Assembly (NCBI GenBank): GCA_029964075.1
Contig: CM057129.1
Location: forward strand, 24,543,430 to 24,607,429
From: Patiria pectinifera
Lineage: Eukaryota; Echinodermata; Asteroidea; Valvatida; Asterinidae
DNA: 64,000 nucleotides
Direction of reading: 5' to 3'
This document shows, one piece after another, positions 22,111 to 33,593 of the stretch. The position numbers and the translations under genes are program-made. The stretch's first letter is position 1, and the number at the start of each line of letters is the position of its first letter. The notes under the pieces are model-generated. The model saw only the letters and a list, made by a program, of their open reading frames with translations. It searched no databases and had not been told where the DNA came from.

Positions 22111-24165
22111 AAACCGACTCCGGGCGGGTTGGGTCCGTTTGTCCATCATTTCAGTCGGGTTGGGTCGGTTTCGGTTTTGCATTTGCGATTTTCGGGTGGG
22201 GTCGGGTCGGGTTGGTTATGAACGATGTTAGAAAAAGCCGACATAAATTGGGGGAAAAAAATAGCTCCCCTCCGCCCCCCCCCCTCCTCCCGGCCGGCCA
22301 GAAACCATCACGGACGCTATCGACGAACGCCTTGACCAAGGCTTTACACAACCTTATACATCGAGAAAGATGTCCTCATCCCCTTTTCCTTTAGGATCAG
22401 TTCCCCGTAACACACCCACGAGTGATCTACATGGACACGCTCCTCATCACACTCTCGGAATTTCTTATCTTGCGCTGTATAGAATGTCTACGCATAGGGG
22501 AAGGAACTCCATGGTCTATCAGCCGGGACTTGAGTGTACAATCCTCCATAGAGATTCCCCCCATAGACTTGAAACGCGTGTGAATTATTTGCAATTATAC
22601 AACACCTGAATATATTCCCCTTCATCTGATTGGTGGATCGTTGATCACATATCATAGAATAATTCGTCCCAACGCACGGCGCGGCCGCACCACAAAATAG
22701 AAGTTCCCTATGCACGGTGAATAGAATTTCCATTGGACGGTTTCATTACTGCCGGTGGTGGCGCTGTATTACGAATCTGATTCACAGAATGGCAAATTGG
22801 CCGACGATACGCGAGAATCTCCGTTTGTTCTCCGAAAAAAATATCGGAACTCTATATAAATACTGACGCTGCTAACACAAAGAAGCAAATAACATTTGCT
22901 GCCAAACCGTTACACGAATTTAGATATAATGGTAGTTTTGAACTTGACGAGAACAGTTTTAAAATACATAAATTGGACATGAAACATCTGAACTTAGTTG
23001 TGGAACAGTAAGACCGAGCGAAATTGAATATGCTGGCTAGTTCTGAACTTGTCCAACAGTTTTGAATAAATCGAATATTGGAAGGGACCACCAGTTTGTC
23101 TGAAAAAATATATGTAAGTAGCAGTTCACAAGTCAACCAATCAGATGAAGAGGATTTATTCAGGTGTTATACAAAACAAACATTCGCGCAATGGAAAGTG
23201 GTTTTCCCAAACGACATCCGTTTCCCATCTTCTGATTGGTCCATTACATGCATATCTAATGCCTTGTTCTCCACAACACAAACCCAAGATAGGCTTTACG
23301 TCTTGTGAGAAATGTTCCTTCCTCACTTTAGTCATTGAAAAGGTAAAATGAGAAGAAGTGAAAAATCACCTGATTAGAAGTCAGGACTACTTCCAACCAG
23401 TGCACGAATCAGCTGGCAATCGTCGGTGAATTATTCCTTGTTATATTGTCGGATCTTGTTTGGGAAAAAAATAATTTCGCCAGCCCGACACTGCCCCTTT
23501 ATTACTCTCTCTCTGGCTCAGCCAAAATTTGCATGGAGGGGGAACACTCTCCATGTTCTCTGATGCTACGCTTGATGCTAGGATCAAACCTGACATTACT
23601 GTGGTGCGCCCTCTATTGAGATGTAGATTTCCTTGTTATTCCGTGTGTAAGACGCTAGTTCTATGGTAAGATACAAGCATATCCATATCGTCTGATGTCT
23701 CTTTATTTGGTAACGACTCCCCACAAGAGACGTTACATACATTGTTGGTACTGATTGTGGGGCGTGAATTGGTCTAGACCCCGCGAGAACAGGAATTATT
23801 GTCTGGCAGACAATAAGTCCAAATTGTAAAGTATTATATAACCATAATATCACTCAATAAGTAAACTGAACATGCATGGCCAATTTTTTCAGTGTATGTC
23901 TCATTCAAAAATAAATCACTTTGGTATTGCTAGAAACTATAAAAGGAATCTATTTTTTTCGGAATGAAACTCGAAAATAGCACGGGGAATGCATCATTAA
24001 TTTACTTGCGCTCGCATTGGATTTGTTTCGCTGGTGACCTGGCTCAACATTTCCCCGTGTGTATTATGCGTCCGCGCGGAATGTACGTGCATTGACTTGA
24101 TCATGGCAATCACCGTCAACAAGAATTTGCCTAAATTTCCTTCAAAAAATTTGTAAAGATTTCAG
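22111..24165. other. Intergenic stretch between B1 and A2; nothing recognised
   Basis: About 2 kb without a supported gene. At 22095-22215 there is a run of GGGTCGGGTTGGGT-like G-rich sequence and at 22265-22295 a C-rich tract. The remaining frames are short and overlap. Confidence 0.4.
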
Positions 24166-25424
24166 AGGTCACCTATTTCTTCGCCCTTTAATAAATGTGA
24201 CGGTGGGTAGAGCGACGGTTCACATTGTGCAATGTGATGCATGGGTGCCAGGGGCGGATCTAGCTTTCATAACAGGGGGGAGGGGTTTGATATGAAGTTG
24301 GAGGGGGTTGAGTGAAGGTGTGCCGATGACGTCTACGATGCTTTCTCCTACATTCCAAGGCAATCTGAGAATACATTTAGGAACTTTAGCATTCCATTGA
24401 TTGTTTTTGGCCCCATATACTAGTTGTTTTGGCCCCATATACTAGTTTCATAACATTATAGTCAGCGGATGAACGGGGGGGAGGGGTGCGACCCCACCTT
24501 TAGATCCGCTACTGGGTGCTGACGAGCAACGCACATAATTCGGGCAGGGAGGAGCAATGACGTCACTATAGGGTCAAACTTCTGCGGTACCTTAGTTTAG
24601 TATAATTTTCGATTCAAGATTTGAAATGGGTAGGGGAACAGATATCCACGGGAGGGGAAGGCACGTCCACCCCCTGCGGGCCCCCTCCCCCTTTCCCCAG
24701 TTACACCACTGGGGAGAAGCGAGGAAAATCACAATAAACACACATTTATTAGACTTAACGTTTTGTACGCTGTACATGTATATTGATGTTAAGTCCTTTA
24801 AGTCATTTATACAGCCCTTTAACTTCCTATTAAAAAAAAAATGCAGTGGCATTTACAAGCGTATACTCTCAACAGTTTTACATATGTGACCAAATAGTTC
24901 GTCTTAGCAAATACCCGTGCAGGAAAGCATGCAGGCAAAAGATGGAAATCACATTCTTAATACAATCATGTGTAATAGATTCACTGAAGTAATTGGACAT
25001 TGATATATGAAATAGTCGAGATGATACCTGTACATGTATTAATAAATTGGTTCATCAGGTGACACTTGTTATTCTACACTTTAAGGTTTCGGCATACAAA
25101 CATATGGCTTTTTTCAATTTCACTTCAAAAAGTTATCTGGATAATAATGTCAATACTATAGGCATATCTTTTTTTTCGACGAGACGTACATGCTAAATCA
25201 TTAATATTTAATACGTCAGCGAATTGTATGGTTGAACTACCCCCAATAAACCCCCTGCTCATGTTTAATATTTAATGGTTTCATGAAACCGACAGAAAAA
25301 AAATACTTCAGAAACATGTAGAGTTTTTTAATCTGCAGAATCTATTTCTCTACAGTCATTTTCAGGGGAGTTGTTTGTCTCATTCTCACACTCCTGATGC
25401 TGTGAATAGCATCTGGGAAGCATC
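24166..25424. other. Conserved 3' flank of receptor A2
   Basis: It carries the family flank landmarks (GGTAGAGCGACGGTTCACAT, GAAAATCACAATAAACAC, GTACGCTGTACATGTATATT, TAATCTGCAGAATCTATTT). A MITE at 24249-24514 splits the phrase CATGGGTGCTGACG, which is intact at 19394 in the B1 flank. No gene. Confidence 0.6.
24249..24514. mobile_element. MITE with CAGGGGCGGATCTAG ends
   Basis: The 266-bp insertion begins CAGGGGCGGATCTAG and ends TAGATCCGCTACTG. The B1 flank at 19394 gives the empty site (ATGGGTGCTGACGG). The repeated target is only GGTGC as I read it, shorter than the 8 bp expected of hAT, although the ends are of hAT type. Inside, GGCCCCATATACTAGTT is repeated in tandem at about 24409-24447. 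Confidence 0.7.
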
Positions 25425-26603
25425 TTATCTAGATCTGATCTTACGGAGGCATCCAGAAGGTTCAGGGATCATGTGGTACCGGCACCGCAACATGTGACGG
25501 AACACCTCCTTGAAGTGTGGGTGTTTGGCCCCGTAGATGATCGGATTGACAGCGCTGTTGACGATGGCGATCATCCCGGTCCATGGAATGGCTGGCTGGC
25601 TGGATGATATCATCAGGGCGATGGCGAAGGGAGCCAGGCAAGCAACAAAGGCACAGACCACGTAGAACAGGTTCTTAGTGATTTCCACCTGTCGCTTACT
25701 GAAGCTGGCCGGTGGGTTCCTGGGGAGTCGCTTGGTGCTGGCGGTAGCGGAGTTTGATGTCTCGACTAGCTCCACATCGTTACCCGACAACTTCTTCATG
25801 TGGCCGGTGATGTGGCGGTAAATCTTGATGTAGCACACCACAAGGACGATCAGAGGAATTGGGAATCCAAGGGCAGTGCCCACGCGGCTAAAGAGTTTGC
25901 TGGTTTCCTGGGATGTGTCTAGGGTGCAGGTCTTGTATTTCTCCGAATATCCAAACATCCCGATCCCGACAAAGGGTAAACTACAGATCAGAGCTGGGTA
26001 AACCCATGTGAAGACCACCATAGCTGCAATCTTCTTAGGTGTGTAGATGGAGCGGTACGTAGCACTCGTCTTGGTGATGAGGACATACCGATTAATGGCA
26101 ATGGCTGCCAAGTTCATGATACTTCCCGCGAGACTAAGAAAGTAAAGACCGCCCATGAAGGAACAAAGTAGAGGAGGTAATTCGGGAGGCCATCCACCCA
26201 AGCTGAACAGAGCCACTGCTGTGAACGGAATAGCACAGCAATTAAGTAAGTCAGCTACGGCCAAGTTGACGACAAATGCATTGATGCGACTTTGGAGTTT
26301 CCTTGACAGAATGACAGCCAGGATGACCATGAAGTTCCCAGCGAAGCCAACGACTGCCACGAGGCAGTAGACGCAGCCGACGATGATCCGCTGTACGGGG
26401 TCTTCAAAGCGAAATTCGCCACCGTCACCTTGTGTCGTGGACTTCATCAATGACGCAGATGTCATGCTTGTAGTGACACTAGTTGCCTCAACTGCGTCAG
26501 TCCTGATATCAGACGACAGAAAATCGGACATGGTGCTAACGACTGTCATGTTTTCTGGTACCATTGTCGTGGCCATTTCGCTTGCCACAGTGAACATATC
26601 CAT
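25425..26603 (-). CDS. Rhodopsin-type GPCR A2 (392 aa), intact and intronless
   Basis: This is the reference member of the cluster: a class A receptor of the plasma membrane, ligand unknown. Predicted layout: extracellular N-terminus 1-71 with NMT at 18-20; TM1 about 72-99 with G89-N90; TM2 107-132 with NLAVAD at 113-118; Cys147 before TM3 and Cys226 in loop 2 for the disulfide; TM3 ending in N171-R-Y; TM4 191-214; TM5 244-264; a Ser/Thr-rich third loop; TM6 311-333 with C322-L-A-P325 in place of CWxP; TM7 with N353-PIIY357. The start is the first in-frame ATG and is shared by A1, B1 and B2. It sits at the left end of duplication unit 2. NRY-type motifs recall melatonin and Tre1/moody receptors, but the missing TM6 tryptophan argues against calling it a melatonin receptor. 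Confidence 0.92.
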   Translation of the reverse strand: MDMFTVASEMATTMVPENMTVVSTMSDFLSSDIRTDAVEATSVTTSMTSASLMKSTTQGDGGEFRFEDPVQRIIVGCVYCLVAVVGFAGNFMVILAVILSRKLQSRINAFVVNLAVADLLNCCAIPFTAVALFSLGGWPPELPPLLCSFMGGLYFLSLAGSIMNLAAIAINRYVLITKTSATYRSIYTPKKIAAMVVFTWVYPALICSLPFVGIGMFGYSEKYKTCTLDTSQETSKLFSRVGTALGFPIPLIVLVVCYIKIYRHITGHMKKLSGNDVELVETSNSATASTKRLPRNPPASFSKRQVEITKNLFYVVCAFVACLAPFAIALMISSSQPAIPWTGMIAIVNSAVNPIIYGAKHPHFKEVFRHMLRCRYHMIPEPSGCLRKIRSR

Positions 26604-27112
26604 CTCTTGATGGTGAGATCAGTGGATGCTGCTACAGTGACTGTTCGTCGTTGAATGTGGGTGATTCAGAGCAACCGTCTTGTATTTCAGCAACCATCCT
26701 GTCAAAAGCAGGAAATGAAATGGATGAAAGCAACAGAAGATAGAGTCTTGTGTCAATGTGAAGTAAATCCATACGGCAGGACATGCCCTTTTTAACTTCA
26801 TGTGGGGTGGATCCACGACTAAACTGTACCGACAGTTTAACTCGACCATTGTGCTTGACATTATCGCCATGACTTTCATGAATTCGGCAACAAGTCATAG
26901 GATTCAAAGCCAATTACAGATTTTGCTTGCCCTCGTTAATGGCACTTTCGAGAAAAATGCGCAATCGCAAGATCGTTTAAAAAGAGCTAGATAAAAACAT
27001 TAACATTATTGTAACTTGAAAATGTGCAATTTTCATGTAGTTACTACGCAAAGGAATTTCAGAATCGGTGTGCAAAGTGTTCGTCCTGATATCTCATAAT
27101 TTGAGCCTTTAG
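26604..27112. other. Conserved 5' flank of receptor A2
   Basis: Near identical to 7717-8224 upstream of A1, with small indels (for example ACTGTAC is present at 7848 but absent here). Presumed to contain the promoter; no core element is certain. Confidence 0.55.
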
Positions 27113-27669
27113 TACGAAGCAGAATTGGAGTCAAAAAGATTGAAAGGCATATTTTGAAAAACGGAATATATTTTTTGTTACTCGAACGTGTATTTTTAAA
27201 GATCAACGTGTGTTTAAATAAACGGAAAGCAAGGGGATTCATTTCTTTTTTAATCGAACGTGTCTGTTTACTGTTCGAGAAAAACAGAATGTATTTTGAA
27301 AAGTCGAACAGGTATCTTAGCAACCCAAATGCATTTTTAAAAAACAAGGTGTATTTTAAAAAACCGAAGGTGCAATTTTACGAATCGAATGCTTTTTCCA
27401 AAACGGAATGCATTTTCAAAAACCGAACGTGCATCTTTTACGAATCGAATGATTTTTTTTCTGCATTAAAACATCGGCTGGTTTCGAATTCATGCATTTG
27501 ACATTTGAAAATGCATTCGAAGCGTTCAACGCATTCAGGTTTTGACGTACGTTCGGCGCTGAAAAACACGTGATTTTTTTTTTTACTGTGTTCGGGCCCG
27601 GTTTCCACGAGTATCCGAAGTACACCCGAATCTTTTTTTCGGAGGATGTTCGTCGAATCTCCTGTTTCG

Positions 27670-27924
27670 AGCCAACTCGGACCCGAACCAAGTTGGACCA
27701 AAACCAAGTTGGACTCAGACCAAGTTGGACCCAGACCAAGTTGGACCCAGACCAACCCGAACCCAGGCCGACCCAGAGGCAACCAACTCGAACCCAACAT
27801 GACCAACTCGGACCCAAACCAACTCGGATCCAGACCGACTCGGACCCATACCAAGGCGGACTAAGACCAAGTCGGACCAGACCAAGGTGGATCCAGACGA
27901 AGTTGGACCCAACCAACTTGGAAT
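27670..27924. repeat. 16-bp minisatellite, unit 2 first array
   Basis: This is the counterpart of 8783-9036. Its leader and first units read like the second array of the unit (11540-11600), not like its positional counterpart, which suggests copying between arrays. Confidence 0.75.
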
Positions 27925-28821
27925 AAACCACGACTAAATGTTTTGATAATGTTAACTGTCTAGCAGGCGCGAATCCGGGGGGGGAAACAGCTGTGTCAAA
28001 AAAGAAAAAATCATAGAAATTCTTTAAAAATAATGCTAATTCTGTTCAAATTCCATGCGATCTGGGCCTGTCATGCTAGTCGGCATCATTTTGTTTTAAA
28101 GACATAGGCCTCGGCCTATACGTGCATGACTGACCCGGCAATGGCACTGAACAAAAGATGACTTTACTATTCGAATAATTTTTGTAACCTTTATATGCAA
28201 AATCTGATTGAATTATGTCTGCCTTGGCTTAACGCCCACCGAAATGTTTCTATTCTTTTTCTTTGTAAAGTGAAACCGAAAAGATGGCTTATGCTAACTT
28301 ACTGCACAACCGGCCGATTGACCTTCATAAATTATCAAACAAAGAACTTCAGCAAAGCCATAGCAAAAACCACCAGCTACAGGACGATATCCGAGACGGA
28401 CGAAAATGGAGAACTTCACGGAGGGATGGAATCGACTGTATCATCCAATGAATGGAACATGCGATATGATAGGCATCTGAGAGACTGACCTAATCAAGTA
28501 CGATGTGGAACTGTTAACATTGATTGATTTTGCTTTTGGAAAGAAGCTGTGGAGTTCAACGCAAGTATTTTTATGAGCTCCCAAGATGACTGTCACATTA
28601 TTGACGTTTGTGTAGTGAAGAAAGCAATGAGTACTTTTACGGTTTGAAATTATATTGTGTACACCGTTATAAGATTACTAGCTATAGCCATTAATACACC
28701 ATCATATTCGCTCACAAAACGATTCCCATTACACTTACAAGTAATTATATTTATTTTCAGAAGTATAGCTAAACATTTAATTATAAACAAGACCGTGCGA
28801 AGCTTGAATTATTCTTTGGTA

Positions 28822-29323
28822 TGAAGCCCGGGAAGGGACAGGGTGGAATTTTTTTTTGGCATTTGCTAATCCGTTCGCACGAATTACTAATTCGTTTGCA
28901 CGAATTAGTAACTCGTTCGCACGAGTTAGTAATTCGTTCGCTCGAATTAGTAATTCGTTCGAACGAATTACTAATTCGTGCGAACGAATTACTCATTCGT
29001 GCGAACGAATTACTCATTCGTGCGAACGAATTACTCATTCGTGCGAACGAATTAGCGAACTCCAGTAATTCGTTCGCACGAATTACTAATTCGTTCCCAC
29101 GAATTACGAATAGGAATTCGTGCGAACGAATTACTAATTCGTTCGAACGAATTACTAATTCGTTCGAACGAATTACTTATTCGTTCCCACGAATTACTAA
29201 TTCGTTCCCACGAATTACTAATTCGTTCCCACGAATTAGTAATTCGTGCGAACGAATTAGGAATTCGTGCGAACGAATTAGCAAATGCCAAAAAAAATCC
29301 ACCCTGTCCCTTCCCGGGCTTCA
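28822..29323. mobile_element. TA-flanked MITE with 22-bp palindromic array, unit 2 copy
   Basis: Copy of 9934-10413, flanked by TA at 28820-28821 and 29324-29325. It is 22 bp longer because the unit ACTCATTCGTGCGAACGAATT occurs three times in a row here against two in unit 1. Confidence 0.85.
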
Positions 29324-30170
29324 TATTCATAGAAATACAAGCATTTTTGGCAAAAACAAATTTTGCCCTCCTCTAGAAAAAATCCTGGCGACGCTCATGG
29401 TCATTCCCTGATCAATCTAGGGACGGGAAGAAGTTTTTACTGATTACTTTGTAAAATTAAAGGGTTTTTTTATCTTTTAGATTCTAATTGGTTCATGTTC
29501 GGGTTTTTAATAAATATATCAATCATTTGAATGAATCTCCATACAATTTTTCGAGAGAGTGTTCAGTTTACAAAAAAATATAATGTCATTTCAGCATATT
29601 ATTAATACAATTATTCATTTCATTGATGGAGTAATTCAGTGTGCTCTAATGACCAATGTGCCAAAAATGAAATGGAAATTTACTTTCAATCATTTTTGGG
29701 AGGAGGATAGAGGATGAAAAATAAGGGAAAAGGAAATGGGGGGTTCTTAAATTTCGAAAATGCATATATTAAGAAAGTGTGGAAAAGCTGTTTGGAGGGA
29801 TTGAGGGTAACTCTTCATCGTTCAGTTATTTTTTTTTAAAGATTTGTTTTGGAGGAGCGCTTGAACTCCCTCCTGTAAGAAAAATTTCACTCGATAATCC
29901 ATTTTCCAAAGTAAACAAAGTGAAAGCACAATGCGCGTTTACCGGTCTGACAGTAAACGCGCCGCTATTGTTCGGCCGCGCATTCGTGCACAAACACTGC
30001 GCGATGTCCTATCCAGTCTGTGTATATGGAGATCAATGGTTTTGACGTACGTTCGGCGCTGAAAAACACTCGATTTTTTTGACTGTGTTCGGGCCCGGTT
30101 TCCACGAGTATCCTAAGCTCACCCGAATCTTTATTTTTTCGGAGGATGTTCGTCGAATCTCCTGTTTCGA

Positions 30171-30346
30171 GCCAACTCGGACCCGAACCAAGTTGGACCA
30201 AAACCAAGTTGGACGCAGACCAAGTCGGACCCAGGCCAAGTCGGATCCAGACCAACCCGGACCCAGGCCGACCCAGAGGCAACCAACTCGGACCCAACCA
30301 TGACCAACTCGGACCCAAACCAACTCGGATCCAGACCGACTTGGAC
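30171..30346. repeat. 16-bp minisatellite, unit 2 second array
   Basis: Near identical to 11556-11731, with the same order of unit variants. Confidence 0.75.
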
Positions 30347-30996
30347 TAAACCATGACTAAATGTTTTAATAATGATAATTGCCTAGGAGGCGCGAATTCG
30401 GGGGGGGGGGGGAACAGCTGTGTCAAAAAAAGAAAAAATCATGGAGATTCCTTTAAATAATGCGAACCCCCCCCCCCCCCCTCTGCTCTGACACCAAAAC
30501 AATTATACTGGTATTAATGTCCGCCTGCACACAAAATATGGACAGAGCTTTGTTGGGGGTATTTGTGCTCCATTCTGTAATATAGTGATAATAATCGTCG
30601 GATTTGAACAGCGCCCCCATTTAAAGCTTGGTACGACCCCCAATGGATTTTCGGAGGGCAAGTGTCCGGAGAAACAAAATTTGTCTACATTTCAGATTTT
30701 TTGGCTGATGAAAATCCCCCCTGCGTAAATTCCTGGATCCGCCCCTGTCTAGGCTGTTTTTCAGTAGTTAGGCCCATTTATATATTCTTTGATTGTGAAT
30801 ATCAGGAGTTATACGAATAAGTATTAATAAATATTGAGTTACGAATAAGTATTGATAAGTATTGATAATACTTGTGCCAGTTTTGTTAGTTTTCTTGTTT
30901 TTGTTTATTTTCTTTTGTAGTCTGTTATTTAATTGCTCGGGCAGCCAAACTTCACACTTTACATAGTGTCCTATAATACTGATGTGCCAAAACAAC

Positions 30997-31607
30997 TGTA
31001 GCGGTACTGCCTCGGACGACTGCCCCGGCGAGTAGCGGCGAACGGCCTAGCCTCTACGGTCGGGTACGCAGATCTGTTTCGGCGGAGATTTACCGCCAGG
31101 CCCGCAGCAGACTACCAAAGGATCACCCTTACGCGCTCTCTCGCTCACACAACCCAAGCGGACTAACTAGGGGGACTGGGGAAGGATGGGGACCTGACAC
31201 CAGATATGTCTTTCGGAAGATTATTTTATTCGCCTACCCAGGCGCCTCGCCTACGTGATCTTATACTCAATCACTTCCCTTACAAACTCAGAGATTACAT
31301 AATTATCTGGATTATAATGCAGGAATCATTAATTAACTACACTCACACAAAGTATGAGGCTCCCTCCGCTGCGACTATAGGTGATTGGTGATTGGTTAAT
31401 TGTGGGAGATTAGAACAGTGCAACTTTTCCTGAGATCGCGCACGGGTTCCGGCCACAGCAGAAAGAGAGCGAAACTGAGCGCATGGCCGCTTATATACAC
31501 TGGCGCTATTGGCTGGTGCCCCCATAAACCTGGGTGAGTGCACACGCACCCCGCTGGCTACCAGTAAAGAACTAAAGTGCGCCCTCCATAAAATGCATTG
31601 CGCTACA
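30997..31607 (-). repeat. 3' LTR of the Gypsy element
   Basis: 611 bp, starting TGTAGCGG and ending GCGCTACA. On the minus strand it holds a TATA box (GTATATAAGC at about 31489-31498), an upstream GCCAATAGC box and an AATAAA poly(A) signal (31225-31230). Confidence 0.92.
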
Positions 31608-32087
31608 CAGGCGCCTTCCAAGTTTCGGTCAGTCCCTGACCTCAAAACTGATTACTTAAATAAAAGCAATGCATAATCTCTAAATCAAATTACTTCCAAA
31701 AGTCTGCTGCACTTTACAGTGATAATCCTAGTGACACCTACATGACTATCGCCTTAGAACATTGGTAGGTGATTCTCCTCAACAAGTTTACACTTCTTAA
31801 ATAAACTTTGGCATCTTTATAAACTGAACTTAAAGAACAAGGTTACAACTCTGAGATAAACTTTAACATCTTTATAAAATGAACAAGCTTAAAACTGTTT
31901 GATATACCTTAACAGCATCATAAATCTAACAACTTTAAAACTCTTATATAAACCTTAACGAGAACTTTGAGGCACAAAACTTAGGTGCAACATTTATATA
32001 GAAGATAACCAACATGACTTTAGGTTTAACGAAAGGCGCAAATATCTCTTCTATTTGCCCGCCTAAAGTTCAATGTTTATGTTCATC
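31608..32087. other. Gypsy 3' untranslated region
   Basis: AT-rich non-coding DNA between ORF3 and the 3' LTR, with loose repeats of AAACTTTAACATCTTTATAA. The bases next to the LTR (minus strand TTGGAAGGCGCCTG) make a poor polypurine tract, and no better one is seen nearby. Confidence 0.5.
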
Positions 32088-33482
32088 TTAGCGAACTCCT
32101 GCCAGGAAATTCACATTGAAGACCCGCTCGGTCTGGTCCTTGGTCACCAGCATTCCTTCTTGGTAAACACTGCGCGTCTCCGTTTCCGTTGTCTTGGTGA
32201 TGTTTCCAATCATGCTCCTCTCGAGCTCCTCGTTAATCATCGGGGGTCCGGCGCCTATGATACCAGCGTCCTCATTCCTCATCAGCCTGCAGATTCGTGT
32301 AGGTTGTTTGTCGTCATCAGCTCCTGAGCTCGCAGTGGGAGCCGGGGGCCTTAGGAATACTACGTCGTAGTGGCGCGCACGGCGTTCGTGCACGGTCTGG
32401 GTTGTGCCAGTTATGACTTTGGTGTGTCCACCTTCAGTGATCCTCACAGAAAGCCCCGACAGCAAATAGCTAACCCGCAACTCCCTCGGTAAATTGCCAT
32501 CTTCCTGCCTCCCCGTGGAAGACTCATCCGACGACATCGCCTGTTGTTCAGCGCCTTGCTGCCTCATCTCCCTCATCATACTTAGGGGTTTTCCTCCTGC
32601 AGGCGTCGGACGTACGTTGCTCACAGGAGCCTCGTCAATGTCCCATGACATTGACATAGGTGACAAAGCTATCTCCGCTGCATCCTCTAGTGGTGATCCT
32701 GCGAGTTGCTCTGCCGACTCGATCTCCACCATCGCATCTACCTCTGGAAAGTTACCGGATGCCTCTCCGCCCACCTTTGATGGCTGTGCCCTCGGCGCCC
32801 TCGCGGCCTCTGCCACCCCACGCGACTCAGGTCCTCCTATACCCTGCCGCTGCGGTGGCCCTGCCGATTTTGGAAGACTTCCCTTCGCCTCCGCGCCTTT
32901 AGGTAGAGCTTTCTCATCCTCAGGTGCCTTGGACACAGTACAAGGTACTGCATCACTTCTTCTGTGCTTCTTGGTAGGCTGCTCTTCTGGAGGGGCCTTA
33001 CTTCCATGCCGCTTGCCTGTGGCTTCTTCCGGCTTCCTCTTCCTCTCAGGGGAAGCTCGCCTTGTCACCTTTACATCGACACGGTCACGGCTCCCCGGAG
33101 TCTCCATGCGCCTTGGCTCACCTTCAACTCGACTCCTGTCTCGCCTGCTGGACTCGTGCGCTTCACTCTTGATGTTTGCCACCTCATCAACATGTTCCGG
33201 GTGGCAATCACGATAGTGTGCTTTGAGACTGTCTCGCCTGTTGTTTCTGTGGGAACACCTACGGCACAAGAAAACCTGTTTCTCTCCATGTTCGCCTGCC
33301 AGATGTCTCTCCAGACTTCTTTTGTGCAGCTGCAGACCGCACTTTGGACACTCCGTCTTCTCCCCATCAGAATGGCTACGAGGTGTACTCTTTTCCTCCC
33401 TGTCTTTCCCCATTCTCCTTGCTGTCTGTTTCTTGAGTCTGCAAAATACAAGATGGGCACAGGGGTGAGCATTCGCTTGCAT
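32088..33482 (-). CDS. Gypsy ORF3: C2H2 zinc-finger protein of unknown role (464 aa)
   Basis: This frame lies 111 bases downstream of pol, where some Gypsy elements carry env. It has no signal peptide or membrane helix. Near residues 43-95 it has two C2H2 zinc fingers: CPKC with H and H after 11 and 4 residues, and CRRC with H and H after 12 and 4. A long charged, proline-rich, probably disordered middle follows, then a better-ordered C-terminal part (about 335-464) that I do not recognise. The minus strand carries a pyrimidine-rich stretch ending TTTTGCAG at 33439-33446, a good splice acceptor, so ORF3 may be made from a spliced RNA starting near MGKDREEK. It could bind nucleic acid or regulate the element; this is inference. 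A captured host gene is another possibility. Confidence 0.7.
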   Translation of the reverse strand: MQANAHPCAHLVFCRLKKQTARRMGKDREEKSTPRSHSDGEKTECPKCGLQLHKRSLERHLAGEHGEKQVFLCRRCSHRNNRRDSLKAHYRDCHPEHVDEVANIKSEAHESSRRDRSRVEGEPRRMETPGSRDRVDVKVTRRASPERKRKPEEATGKRHGSKAPPEEQPTKKHRRSDAVPCTVSKAPEDEKALPKGAEAKGSLPKSAGPPQRQGIGGPESRGVAEAARAPRAQPSKVGGEASGNFPEVDAMVEIESAEQLAGSPLEDAAEIALSPMSMSWDIDEAPVSNVRPTPAGGKPLSMMREMRQQGAEQQAMSSDESSTGRQEDGNLPRELRVSYLLSGLSVRITEGGHTKVITGTTQTVHERRARHYDVVFLRPPAPTASSGADDDKQPTRICRLMRNEDAGIIGAGPPMINEELERSMIGNITKTTETETRSVYQEGMLVTKDQTERVFNVNFLAGVR

Positions 33483-33593
33483 ACAACTCTACTTCTATTT
33501 CAAATGACTTGATTTCAACTTTGGTTGGGTGGGGCCAGGCCTTTTTTGGTGTTCTTTCCCCCCGTCTCTGTCTCTCTCTCTTTCTCTCTTTCT
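33483..33593. other. Purine-rich spacer between Gypsy pol and ORF3
   Basis: On the minus strand the spacer starts with a GA-rich run (GAGAAAGAGAGAAAGAGAGA and onward, about 33545-33592). It could act as an internal polypurine tract or simply be a microsatellite. Confidence 0.4.

Noticed and set aside
22095-22215. Telomere-like GGGTCGGGTTGGGT sequence
   Set aside because: It is irregular and short, with no TTAGGG array; simply G-rich.
25425-26603. Calling the receptors melatonin receptors
   Set aside because: Only the NRY motif agrees; the TM6 motif differs and the ligand cannot be told from sequence.
32494-33216. A 240-codon plus-strand frame opposite Gypsy ORF3
   Set aside because: It is the shadow of the minus-strand ORF3, low in complexity (Ser/Ala/Leu/Pro).
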